DNA of 64,000 nucleotides, from contig NW_022985565.1 of assembly GCF_010093815.1 (NCBI RefSeq), positions 521,924 to 585,923 of the forward strand, written 5' to 3'. The notes beneath the pieces are model-generated. The model was not told where the DNA came from, searched no databases, and worked only from the letters and a program-made list of their open reading frames with translations. Each line of letters opens with the position of its first letter. The stretch's first letter is position 1. Source of the DNA: Pseudovirgaria hyperparasitica (taxonomy: Eukaryota; Ascomycota; Dothideomycetes; Acrospermales; Acrospermaceae). Positions 32,222 to 43,480 of this stretch are shown piece after piece. The position numbers were made by a program, and so were the translations under genes.

Positions 32222-34695
32222 ATGGCTGCTGCTGTGGGAGAACAGTTTCTTAAGGGGGAGACCGCCCGGAACACCCGTGGTCTGCTTCGCATCATAATTC
32301 TCTGTACTATTGCGGCCGCGGCCGTATCAAGTCGGCTGTTCAGTGTGATCCGATTCGAGAGTATCATCCACGAATGTATGATGGACGCAGCACTCTAAGT
32401 TGTATAACGATTGCTAATTGGCTCTCAGTCGATCCCTGGTTCAACTTCAGAGCAACCAAATATCTCGTACAGCACGGATTCTACAGCTTTTGGGACTGGT
32501 TTGATGACCGTATGTAAAGAGCACTGGATGGACGACATATCAGCAGATAGCTGATACAATATACAGGAACATGGCATCCTCTCGGACGGGTCACTGGTGG
32601 AACACTCTACCCCGGATTGATGGTCACCAGTGGTGTCATCTACCACATCCTACGATTTCTCACCTTTCCTGTCGATATTCGTAACATATGTGTACTTCTT
32701 GCACCAGGCTTCTCGGGGTTGACGGCACTGGCTGCGTACCTCCTTACAACAGAGATGTCCACCTCTCCATCGGCCGGTCTTCTTGCGGCTATATTCATGG
32801 GTATCGCACCTGGATACATCTCTCGATCTGTCGCCGGTAGCTACGACAACGAAGCTATTGCCATCTTCCTGCTGGTATTCACGTTCTACCTGTGGATAAA
32901 GTCGGTGAAGGAGGGCTCTGCCCTTTGGGGTGCACTGACTGCACTCTTCTATGGCTATATGGTATCTGCGTGGGGAGGATACGTGTTCATCACAAATCTG
33001 CTACCTCTGCACGCCTTTGTGTTGATCTGTATGGGCCGCTATAGTGCGAGGCTGTACGTAAGCTACACAACCTGGTACGCCCTTGGGACATTGGCTAGCA
33101 TGCAGATTCCCTTCGTCGGCTTCCTGCCAATCAGGAGTAGTGAACATATGGCCTCACTAGGTAATATCCGCGGTTGCGCTCTAAGGTTCAAAGTTGCTAA
33201 TCTCTTGTCTCAGGCGTCTTTGGACTCCTCCAGATCGTTGGCTTCGTGGAATACATTCGCAACCAACTGCCGAGCCGACAGTTCCAGACCCTTCTCAAAA
33301 GTCTCGTAGTGCTTATCTTCGTCGTTGCGTTCGGTGGTCTTGTGCTCCTGACTGTGTCGGGTGTCATCGCTCCTTGGTCCGGACGGTTCTACTCACTTTG
33401 GGATACTGGCTATGCCAAGATACATATCCCAATCATTGCCTCAGTCTCGGAACATCAACCCACAGCATGGCCCGCGTTCTTCTTCGACCTCAACATGCTT
33501 ATCTGGTTGTTCCCAGCTGGTGTATACATGAGCTTCCGCAGTCTGAAAGACGAGCATGTCTTTATTGTCATTTATGCTGTCATGGCCAGTTACTTCTCAG
33601 GAGTGATGGTCCGACTCATGCTGACGTTGACACCCATCGTGTGTGTAGCTGCCGCCATCGCGCTCTCACAAATCCTAGACGCTTATCTCGTAATTGAAAC
33701 CCCCAAGATCGAAGGCGCAAAGTCAAATGGCGAGACCACAAAGTCAGCGGCGTCGACTGCGCCAACTCTGATATTGGACCCTCTGAGATCTACTAGGTCT
33801 CCACTGGTCGGCATTTATTCGTATATCTCCAAGGCCACAGTGGTCGGGTTTGCAAGTGTCTATCTATTATTGTTCGTCCTGCATTGTACGTGGGTCACAT
33901 CAAATGCGTATTCTTCGCCATCTGTTGTCCTTGCCAGCAGACTGCCTGATGGCAGTCAGCACATCATCGACGACTACAGAGAAGCATACTATTGGCTCAG
34001 ACAGAACACTCCCGACAATGCTAAAATAATGTCATGGTGGGATTATGGCTATCAAATTGGAGGCATGGCGGACAGACCGACCCTTGTCGACAACAACACC
34101 TGGAACAACACTCACATTGCTACAGTCGGCAAAGCCATGAGTTCGCGTGAAGAAGTCAGCTACCCGATCATGCGCCAGCATGAGGTTGATTATGTTCTGG
34201 TCGTTTTCGGTGGTCTATTGGGCTACTCGGGAGATGATATCAATAAGTTCCTATGGATGGTTAGAATCGCGGAGGGTATATGGCCAGATGAAGTTAAAGA
34301 GCGCGACTTTTTTACTCCGCGTGGAGAGTACAAAGTTGACGATGAAGCCTCGCCAACGATGAAGAACAGTCTGATGTGAGTAGTATCAGGTGTTAGTACG
34401 GTGCCCATTGCTGATACGACATAGGTACAAAATGTCATACCACAACTTTGGCAACTTGTTCCCTGCAGGACAAGGTACAGACCGAGTTCGAGGAACACGA
34501 CTTCCCTCGGAGAATCCCCAATTGAACACGATTGAGGAAGCTTTCACAAGTGAGAACTGGATCATCAGGATCTACAAGGTCAAGCCCTTGGATAATTTTG
34601 GTCGAGATCATTTCAGCGCGACTGCCTTTGAAAAAGGTAACAAAAAGAAGCGTGCGAGCAAGCGAAAAGGTGCTCGAGTTCTAAGAGTAGAATAG
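32222..34695 (+). CDS. STT3: oligosaccharyltransferase catalytic subunit STT3
   Basis: Five exons (32222-32375, 32429-32509, 32567-33160, 33214-34375 and 34425-34695) give about 753 aa, the right size. STT3 transfers the lipid-linked glycan to Asn-X-Ser/Thr in the ER lumen. Visible features are the first luminal acidic loop IIHEFDPWFNFRAT, DNEAIAIF in the second loop with the other metal/donor acids, the SVSEHQPTAW motif, about a dozen membrane segments, and the C-terminal catalytic signature WWDYG at about residue 551 followed by the DNNTWNNTHIA glycosylation-like stretch. The C terminus is basic (KKKRASKRKGAR). Exon joins restore HEFDPWF, DDRTWHPLGR and MASLGVFGLLQ, all conserved, so I am confident of every splice site. 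No oddities are seen. Confidence 0.96.
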
Positions 34696-35443
34696 AGGGA
34701 CATTTAGTTGAGTAGTAGATTTCATTCACCTGATAACAGATATCCGTAGGCCACGGAAGTATCGAGAGGCATTTGTGGTTTGCAGAAGTAACCCAATTGT
34801 AGCAGACGAAATAACCTATGCGGGCCTGCTAAGGCTTCTCACACAAAAGCATCCACTGTAAACTAAGAAGTCACTGTAATTGTTTCTGGGTTCTGTCTGT
34901 TCTTGCTCCCGACCAAAATTCTATATAGGTTGTCTTTAGATGAGGTGGATGTGGTGGTTTAAGTGTCTACGGTCTGGCAAAGTCGCACGTTCCTTCCGTG
35001 TCGTGCTGTTCAGCATCCCGGTCCTTGGCCTTCACTGATTCACTTCCGTTCTACACGACACAACGTCGCCATCTTCGACATCTTCATTGTTGTTCCATTC
35101 TGCTCGGTTTCCTTCACCCTATTACGCGATCGTCTCGCTTTCACTTGGGCTCATACAGGCATTCTATTGAAATCGTATCCCACGGACCTCATCTTCACTC
35201 GGATCGGGCACTGACAGACCTAATATCCTCCATTGTGGCTGTCTAACGCAGCTCCTCTTGTTTGACACCAGAAACACGATACCAGTTCAATCTGACTTGG
35301 CGTGAGTCAATTCTTTCGATGTACGTTACTGTTCTCGACCTCTCAACGACTCTCTAAACTTGCCATTTGTCTAGAACACATCTCTGCCTCCCACATACAC
35401 CCAATTCCTCTCTTTTGTCTCGCCCGCCAACAATTCAAACGTC
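34696..35443. other. intergenic region, 3' of STT3 and 5' of next gene
   Basis: Includes the STT3 3' UTR and a pyrimidine-rich leader (about 35000-35440) typical of fungal promoters and 5' UTRs. No gene is recognised. Confidence 0.45.
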
Positions 35444-37699
35444 ATGTCGAAGGAAGATGGGCCAACAATGGGGGACCACGCTTCTACCTTTGGATTAATG
35501 CCCATCTCCAGATCTAGACCTGAAGGAGACGTCGACTTACCTAGGATATACCCCAACATCGTACAACCGACATACACAGCCGGGTTTCAGTACCAATGGC
35601 AATACTCAGTTCCTTATAATCCATATTGGCAATTGGCTCCTCAATCTTACCATTACCCTGAAACTCCAATTGTCGAACCGGAGTCAGAGTTAAGTTCGGC
35701 CAAAGAAGAGTCGGAATCAGAAGCAAGGGAGGACGTCATTGACAAATGTCCTAAAGGATCCACATCTAATCAGACGGTTGTAAGTATGCCTTCTTGCCAC
35801 CTTCAAGCTCATGCAACGCCCACTAGCTCGGTGGTACACTATTGCGGTGTATGTAAGAAGCCACGATCAAGGGGTTACCATCGTAGCCATCCAGTCTCAC
35901 CGGAAAATCCCGCCGAACAGGGAGTCTGTGGTAAATGCAAGAGGCCAAAATACAAATACTACGACGGTACTCAGGAGGCTTATCACATACGCATTCAAGA
36001 TGGTGATGCGCACCATGCTAGAGGACGTTCGCCTCCCAGCAGCTATCGTGTGATCAATTACCGCAATGAACATGAAGAGGTTCCCCAAACCCGTTGCCGG
36101 ACTGAATCAGTGAGCCGTACTCGTATCACTATTCGTGACAGCAGTGGGAGCGGTAGAAGCCACCGTTCTTCACGCTCAGACTCTCTGGCAGATCGGCCGG
36201 GCGAATCTACGCGCCGGAAGCTCATTCGTCGAGAGTCTCCTCCACCCCTATCACGACGCAGCCTGGAACCTGCTCGACTCTACAACGATGATGTTCGGGC
36301 GTACGCTGGACCGCGAGGAGGGCATCATACGACATCTCAAAATGACACTAAATTCACCAGTCGATCACAGTCTCAACACACCCAGAACGAACCTTCAAAG
36401 GATGTGGACGCCCAAGGACGTCTTGCATCACACCCTATGCCTTTTAGATATGGTCGAGCTGTCAGAGTCGAAGAACAGTCATCATCGTCTCCACTACCCT
36501 CAAAATTACGCAAGCCTGATCCATCACGAAGAAAAAGTTATCATTTGCCTCATTCATCGGTACCGGCGAAGCCGTTCAATCCAGCACTCGCAAGCCCTGA
36601 AAGGCCTATAGCAACCCGTTCGCGACTTACTAGCGAGCCGCTAGAATATAAGCCCGACAAAGCGTCGAGGCAGAGATCAACATCCGCCGAAAGAATAACC
36701 GTTCGAAACTGTTCACGGACTCGACATTCCTCGCCTGGTACTGGTGCGAAGAAACCTCGTGGCATTCTCAGGTCTCCAAGTAGGCGCCGGTCTGAGACAC
36801 CACAGCTTAGCTCAAGAGATCGAAATAATAATGCCAGCGGCGATACGACAGCTGCCGAATATGGCGGCCCACGGGTATCCTTCTCCGGGCATTCTGAGGC
36901 CTTTCGAAAGGATTCAGGTATAACAGAAGCGAGTGCGACGGCTTTCAAACCAAGAGACAGACGTCACTTTGGCGCCGACGCTCAGTATGGTAGTCGTGAC
37001 AGTTTTCATGCACAATCCAGCGATGGTAAGTACTGTTTTGCGCCAAATCCCAGAGTCTCGGTGTTCACCCTTTAAAGTTAATTGAGTACAGATCTTTACG
37101 AAGTTCCAGACTCGAATCGTCAAGCCGTGTCTACCTCAGTATTTGAGCCTGACACCTTATATGATCCCTATAGTCCTCCATCAACACATGTTGTGGAGCG
37201 AAGCACCTATCACCGTTCCAGATCCCGTCATCGCTCACGATCCCGCACTCGACGTGGCCGAGCACTCTATCGCTCATCATCCCCTACACCTATAGCGCCA
37301 CGATCAACATCGCCTGGGTTACCAGTTTCATCTAGATCCCCTAAGCGTAGACATGTCACGATCCTATCTCCTCGCGACCCCTCATCTAAAAGACTACGGT
37401 CGCCGCCACCTGCTGGAAAACCTTGGAACCGCGACTGGGAAAGCGAAAGCTCGGAAGAGGGTAGTGTCGTACTGAAGAAGAAGCCAAGTGTGGTAGAGGT
37501 ACGCCAGAAGCTACCTAACGGCAAGGTGGAGCGCTGGATTGAAGTCCGCGAGCAGGTCAAGGATACGCTTCGGCGCTCTTCAGAAGCACCTCATTGTATT
37601 GATAGTAGTAGTAGTGGCCATCATCGTCGTTCTAGGGCGGGGGACACTCATTTCGATAGCGTCGAGAGGGGGCGACGGAGCGATAGGGAGTATTCGTAG
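35444..37699 (+). CDS. Arg/Ser-rich disordered protein with paired CxxC motif
   Basis: Two exons (35444-37025 and 37092-37699) with a GTAAGT...TACAG intron give about 729 aa. Apart from one small region the protein is low complexity, rich in Ser, Arg and Pro, with many SR/RS and SPxR clusters (for example RSRSRHRSRSRTRRGR in the second exon). At about residues 130-165 two matching modules occur: CGVCKKPRSRGYH and CGKCKRPKYKYY, a probable four-Cys zinc ribbon. The C-terminal part has a compact segment VEVRQKLPNGKVERWIEVREQVKDTLRR, which may be folded. I do not know the family; SR clusters hint at RNA or chromatin association. The start could also be the second ATG (MGDHAST). Confidence 0.75.
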
Positions 37700-38109
37700 C
37701 CTGCTTTCTTCAGTAATGAGCAAAAGAATATTTCTGACGCAGTTTATGGCTCTCTTGCAACTATACTGTAGTTACTAGAGGTGAAGCATATCTCAATGCT
37801 TCTGGACATGGGAGAGCACTCATACTCATATACTAAGGGTCAGCTAATGTACCCTCTTTTTCATCACGGCAAAAACGGGCGCATAGACTTCTAACACTGT
37901 GGATAAGTTCCAGCCAAACGCAGTCACCATCAAAATTGCCGCCGTCTACCAACGAATATCCACGTTCCAACATGGAGAAACACATACTTGCTCCGAAGAG
38001 GTCGTAGAGAAGAAGAATGGCGCCAGTGAAGGACTGAAATCTTCCAAGAATCACTCGTCACTTGAAGGGCACGTATACAACCACAGATGTGCTTGAAATT
38101 CTCAATTTA
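37700..38109. other. convergent intergenic spacer
   Basis: 3' flanks of two genes facing each other. Nothing recognisable apart from probable 3' UTRs. Confidence 0.45.
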
Positions 38110-39051
38110 TCAACTATGATAGTTATTGAAGCGACGGTGATGTGGTCTCGTATCGAGCAACTTTGCACAAATAAGGAGTACGCCTGGGAGGATTATGAAA
38201 AGGACAATAACACCCACGAACTTCAGACGGTAATCAGAATCATTCTTCATCTGCCAACAGAACTTCTTCCAGATATGCTTCGGCAGGTAGTAGAACCATG
38301 AAGCGGACTTCTGTCTGCACAGTTCACGGAACTCTGCAACACGACCCCGAATGGAGTTCTCAGGAGGTCCAGTTTCCTGATTTCCAGGCAGATTTGGCCA
38401 GTCATTTTGACTGACGGGAGGATTGAACGTGATTCCCTCCGCGGAATGAGTTGTGGGAGCAGGGGTTGATGCTACGCGTACAGAGTCGCTGGCGTCCTGA
38501 AGTGGGCTAACGGTAGTAGTTACTGCAGAACCTGGTTGTTTTGGATATGGTGCAGTCCGCACAGGACCTCTAGCAGGATCGCGTGTCTCTGGTCCACTCC
38601 TAGTCGTGACTTTACACTGTACAGGTCGCAAGGGAACAGCAGATCTGCTGCTTTCGCCAAAGCGATGTGTATGGGCTTCGACATTAGACTCGAGAGCTGT
38701 AAACGGATAAGTGTCACTTCTTTCTTGATATGGCGGAAGTTCTGTGGATGGTGTATGCAGAATGGATCCGGTCCCGCTGACACTTGGCGTTTCGGTTGTA
38801 GAGTTGGCTGGAGGATCTTCGCAAGTCGCCTGCTCGTGAGATGGAGCAGTGACGGCAGTGATGTTGTCTACGTCATCTTCAGGGTTGGAGCTGGTGGTCT
38901 GAGCAGTGTGTACGGAATTATCGTCGGTGCTCTGCGGGTGATGTTCATTGCTTTCCGTTCTAGCTTCGGCAGAGTTGGGCTCCGGGACGACCGGAGGAGC
39001 GTCGAAGTGGTGGTAAAAGAGCGGATCATGGTCGTCATGGTTGGAAGACAT
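38110..39051 (-). CDS. hypothetical protein with C-terminal membrane anchor
   Basis: One exon of 313 aa. Residues 1-235 are polar and disordered, rich in Thr, Ser, Pro and acidic residues. A conserved-looking block follows, RVAEFRELCRQKSASWFYYL, then a basic stretch and a single strong hydrophobic segment FVGVIVLFIILPGVLLICAKLL, ending with RPHHRRFNNYHS. The layout suggests a tail-anchored or single-pass membrane protein with most of the chain in the cytosol. I do not recognise a family. The ATG at 39051 is the first in a frame open only a little further up. It is convergent with the Arg/Ser-rich gene. Confidence 0.62.
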   Translation of the reverse strand: MSSNHDDHDPLFYHHFDAPPVVPEPNSAEARTESNEHHPQSTDDNSVHTAQTTSSNPEDDVDNITAVTAPSHEQATCEDPPANSTTETPSVSGTGSILHTPSTELPPYQERSDTYPFTALESNVEAHTHRFGESSRSAVPLRPVQCKVTTRSGPETRDPARGPVRTAPYPKQPGSAVTTTVSPLQDASDSVRVASTPAPTTHSAEGITFNPPVSQNDWPNLPGNQETGPPENSIRGRVAEFRELCRQKSASWFYYLPKHIWKKFCWQMKNDSDYRLKFVGVIVLFIILPGVLLICAKLLDTRPHHRRFNNYHS

Positions 39052-39675
39052 ATTGAAGGGAGTGCTGGTACAGTGATGGCCCTAGAGATATATAGCAGTC
39101 GATATGAGATGAAGTTTAAATGATAGACAGCTGGGTAATGAGAGCTGTGTATGGTTGATGAAGGATGGGAAGAAAAAAAGGACGATGATAGCGAAGAATG
39201 TGGAGGAGGCCCCAAGGGGCTGAGGACGCAACTGCCAACTCCAATATATGTAAGGTCGGTGATTCATTGGCACTTTCCAAACCATTGGACGGAATCAGCG
39301 CTTGCGCTTGGTCCAATGATTCGATCTGAACAATGTGCACAGGATTTCAAGAGCACGACAAGGAGTGGATGTGCCCAGCTTCAAAGTCTGAGTCCTCCCC
39401 AGTAGCCAAAATAATCAAAGAATGGTAAAATGTTCTTGACGGCTGGCTCGGCCATGACAGAAGAGCGAAATTTGAGGTTCGCCTGACTTGATTTGAGAGA
39501 TAAGGAAAGTAGCAATGGTACGTGAGTCTGGTGACATGTGTAGCAGAGGTCTCCTATGTTGAAGAATCGTCGGACTGATGTCATATCACTGTAAGATTGG
39601 CTCCGTTTGAAGATATTACTGAAAAGACCGCGCCCGCTCCAGAAGAATGAGTTATGTTACATACCGATTGTTAGC
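39052..39675. other. gene-free spacer
   Basis: Promoter of the leftward anchored-protein gene and 3' flank of the kinase gene. Nothing else is recognised. Confidence 0.45.
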
Positions 39676-41025
39676 TTAGTCGTCACCCCCATCGGCAGGC
39701 AGGGTCTCAATTACATCCTCCACGACTTTAATCAGCTCGTCAATATCAGGCCTTTCACTAGGCTCAACCACGAGACACCGTCTCACCACTTCTTTCACCT
39801 CGGTGCTGATTTCCTCTTCGGGGCTAGCTTTTTGCTTCCCTCTTTGTTGGCCCTCGTCTGGAAACCTCCAGTCACCACCAAGGACACACATGCTCAAGCT
39901 CCCACCCGTCTCTTCCGAGCGAGCTTCGAAGGGAGACTTGCCCACTAGACAGGCATACAGAGTGCATCCAAGTGACCATATGTCGACTTTAGTATCAACG
40001 ACACTCCCAGTCTTGACATCAAAGAGCTCGGGTGCACGATACGGCATAGTACTATGTTCACCAGCTTCATCTTGGACGGCTAGCGCAAGGGAACGAGACG
40101 TGATCGGCGTTGGTGATGGCGCGAGAGAGCCTAGGTCCATAAGAATAGGTGCTCTACCATCGTCCGCAATCATTATATTTCCTATGTCGAAAATCAATAT
40201 GAAGTAGAAATCGACCTGAGATTTCTTCTTACCAGGTTTTATGTCGCGATGCGCGTACGCCCTTTGTTGCCCAGGCGCATGTCCCTCCTGGCTTATTGTG
40301 ACCTCTCCCTCCATCAGCGGCTCCGCCTCTACTTCTTCCGTATTCCTATCCTCCTTTTTTCTCCTTGTGTGCATGGCCATCTCTTCCGCATCATCGTCAG
40401 CCTCCGCGGCTTCTCTCCGTACTCTCTTCGCATTGTTCAGACTCTGTGCGCCACCAGGTCCTTCCTTGACTTTGTATTGATGCATTGCCTTGAGTGCTTT
40501 GCACACGCCCAGGAATAGGACCATGAGCTTGCGCTCAGGAAACTTCGTATGATTCACCAGGTTCGCATTGATCAAATCTTGAAGATTGCCGCGCCTGTAG
40601 TATGGGAGAACGATGTATACGGTTTTTGCGCCCGGATCAGATTTATCTGATGCTACGCTGTAGTCGATGCTGTGTATTATATTGGGATGGGGTGCAAATA
40701 GGCTGTAGGCTTCCACCTCCTTCATAGCGTGCGCGACGGATTCTTGGCCGAATGGACATCTTATTTTCTTAAGCGCGTAGAGTTGCTGTGTAGAATCCTG
40801 GACGAGATATACGTAGGAAAAGCCACCCTGTCATTGCCATGGTCAGTCTATGACAATCATGTTGATAATGCCTAGCAGTTCTGTAAGTGGACCTACTTCT
40901 CCTAGCAGTCGCAATATCTTAAAACTCCGCGAATTGATCTTGAGCTGAGGAGTCCCCGGAAAGCAGACCATACAGTTGGTCAGGGAATACACAAGATCCA
41001 GGAAGTATGATGCGACTGCAGACAT
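39676..41025 (-). CDS. serine/threonine kinase, STK16/Env7-like (NAK family)
   Basis: Three exons (41025-40897, 40827-40233 and 40181-39676) give about 409 aa. The joins rebuild RLLGEGGFSYVYLVQD, a glycine-rich loop, and HRDIKPGNIMI, the catalytic loop, which validates both introns. YALKKIRCPFG has the ATP-binding Lys, and LMDLGSLAPS replaces the usual DFGS of this family with DLGS. MPYRAPELFDVK and DIWSLGCTLYACLVGKSPFE are the APE motif and subdomain IX. The N terminus carries Cys residues (TNCMVCF), as in relatives that are palmitoylated at membranes. A lysine- and glutamate-rich insertion (about residues 150-205) sits before HRD. Yeast Env7 works at the vacuole and in membrane fusion. The gene lies next to ERG26, in the same direction. 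Confidence 0.88.
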
Positions 41026-41508
41026 CTTCACGTTTTGTGACCGGCGGCGAAATCGCAGCCCGTAGTCGTGTCGCTCGCCAAGTGCCCTAAGGTGTCAAAG
41101 GGTGACCAGAACCTGAAATCACGACGGCCGAAGTGAGATTAACGATTTATATGAGCGTCAACTTGAAGGACAGACAAAGTATACGATCTTGTCTCAGCTT
41201 CGTCGTTGCTGATGGCGCAGTAGCTAGCGCCCCGGAGCTGTTGTTACTAAGCAGCGTGTCTGGCTGCAATTGAACAATTCTATCTGTGTACCTGCGCCCA
41301 CATTGGTATCGCAGAGTATGTAAATATTATACAGATATAGCATGAAGCGTACTAAGCAAGGTGCCCGAAGCTCTACATCGAGGTATGTAGCTGGTAAATT
41401 CGTGTATACAGGAGTAGTATTCAAAGTTGATGTAATTAGAAAGTTGTAGATGAGTGTATACTGGCAGACAGCGACTACACAAGCGCCCGGAGGAATCAGC
41501 AAGCATCA
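41026..41508. other. gene-free spacer between kinase and ERG26
   Basis: Promoter of the kinase gene and 3' flank of ERG26; AT-rich near 41320-41460. No gene is visible. Confidence 0.45.
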
Positions 41509-42709
41509 CTAACCTTTCTTCCCTGCGGCTTTTTCCTCTTCTGCCAAGGCATGCGCAACCCCTCTCTTGATCCCTTCTTGTAACGGCACAATCGGTCTAT
41601 ATCCCAATCTAGTCTTCGCCTTGGTGATGTTATAGTATCGTGTCATCGCGAGATAATTGACCCTCTGTCTTGTCAGGTTCGGTTGTTTGCCGAATAAACC
41701 GAGAATCGTCTCCAGGATTGTAGCGATAACGTAGGCTAATCCTTTCGGTAGCACCCAGACTTTGTGTGGAGGTGGAACAGGGCCGCATTCTCGCCAAGAA
41801 GCGCGCGCGTAATCCCAGAAGTAGACAGGCTCGTCGTTTGTGATGAAAAAAGCTTCACCGTCCACCTTTTCAGTGTCCAGAGGTACTGTGGGCATCATCT
41901 CGTGAGTTGCCATGAGAGCGGTCGCAGCGAGGATATGGGCATGTGCCAAGTTGCCAACGTAGGTGAAGTCGAATAGATTTTGATTGTCCCCGACTTGAAA
42001 GTTGATGGACCGTTCGCGATAGGCTTTTACAAGGGCGCTGACGTTCTGTCTGTCTCCTTCGCCGAATATACCAGCAGGACGTAGGGCACAAGTAAAGAAC
42101 CCTGGGGTCTTGCGATTTGCTTCAGTGACAGCTATCTCAGCGTAGCCCTGAGCGCAACTTTAGTCTATACTCAAACTCGAATCTTTGTGACTCTCTGGAG
42201 CATACCTTGGTGCTAGTGTAGTACTCTGATTGCGCATCGCCCAGGACCATGGGGTATCTCTCGTCAGCGTTGATGAGGCCGGTCTCAGGGTCACAGATGA
42301 CACTCGCACTACTTGTATACACGAATGCTTTAACTCCAGTCTCCTGTGCAGCCTGGAGAAGCGCTTTCGTCCCCTCTACGTTGACTTTGTATAACAGCTT
42401 CTTGGGCAATGTTGGTACTGGGCTCGCAGTATGTATAACGACATCGAGTTTGAACTGCTGGAAAAGCTCCGAGATCTTAGCGGTATCTGTGATGTCTTGC
42501 GCATGATAGCTGACTTGCGGACTAGAGTTACGATTGCTCTCAGTGCGTAAGTCGAGGACGAAGATTCTCGTGTCTGGAAACTGCTCCAAAAGGACCCGCA
42601 CAATGTGGTGGCCGAGGAAGCCGCACCCACCTACGACGCAGACATTCCCGAGAGTTGACCTTTTCCTCTGCTGGGGATTGACGATCTCTTCCGACAGGAG
42701 TCTCTGCAT
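41509..42709 (-). CDS. ERG26: sterol-4-alpha-carboxylate 3-dehydrogenase (C-3 sterol dehydrogenase)
   Basis: Two exons (42709-42206 and 42147-41509) give about 380 aa. Erg26 oxidises and decarboxylates C4-carboxysterols in ergosterol synthesis at the ER. The N-terminal NAD loop VVGGCGFLGHHIVRVL is typical, and the catalytic YYTSTK spans the splice site, the join reading TKGYAEIAVTEANRK. LRPAGIFGEGDRQ and FTYVGNLAHAHILAA are hallmarks of the 3beta-HSD/Erg26 branch, and FFITNDEPVYFWDYARA is characteristic. A hydrophobic stretch (WVLPKGLAYVIATILETILG) near residue 300 may contact the ER membrane. The start is the first ATG (MQRLLSEE); the frame continues upstream only through a GTG. Ortholog lengths are similar. 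Confidence 0.92.
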
Positions 42710-43480
42710 TGTGGTAGGTAGAACCTGTGAATGTTGCGACACGCAATCCTGTAATTTGGACTCTGGAAGTTAACATTATGAGAAATCGGCGCTCGGGCCA
42801 GGAGCTACCAGTAACGGCAAGTTACGACACAACGGACAGGGGTACCGAAAAACGGAGCTTTACGGGAATTCGCGTTCATCACCGGTGTCCGCTGAACCAG
42901 AGTCCATGCCGAACACAACTCTGTACATCAGCAATTTGGGGGTAAAAATTGTTGGTATATTCTGCTTTCGGCGACAAAGTCGAGAAGTGCCCACTTTCGT
43001 GAGATTTTCGTGGCGAGAATAGTAAGCTGAGAACTCGAGACTCAAGTGTGTATTAAGCATCGATTCAAAAGAGTTCCAGCTAGAAACATATTACTTAGTG
43101 GATTTTGATGACTTACAATCCAGGGCTATTCTCTCTATATTTATGCGCCGATCGGGTGAAACGCAGAGCGAGAAACTGCGACTTATTGCTACCATTGAAC
43201 CCTAAAGACAACCATGCAACACCATACCGAAAATGCACATCGTGAAGTCATTATGTAGTCGCCTTGCACTATCGCAGAGGCAAACCATCCGAAGCTTCTT
43301 GTGACGCCACCGTAAATAATCTTCAAAGCCGGGTATTTAACCTTCCGTTATTCGCCAGATGAACATATGCGATAAAGTCGATGAGTCCATACTTTTCGGC
43401 CATGGATATGCTGTAACATTCAGTACCTGGATCCATGTCAGTTCTGTGCATGACTCCATATGGGTGTGTCCTTCTGTTAC
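42710..43480. other. gene-free spacer
   Basis: Upstream of ERG26 and downstream of the E2 gene. There is no supported gene and no repeat found. Confidence 0.45.
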
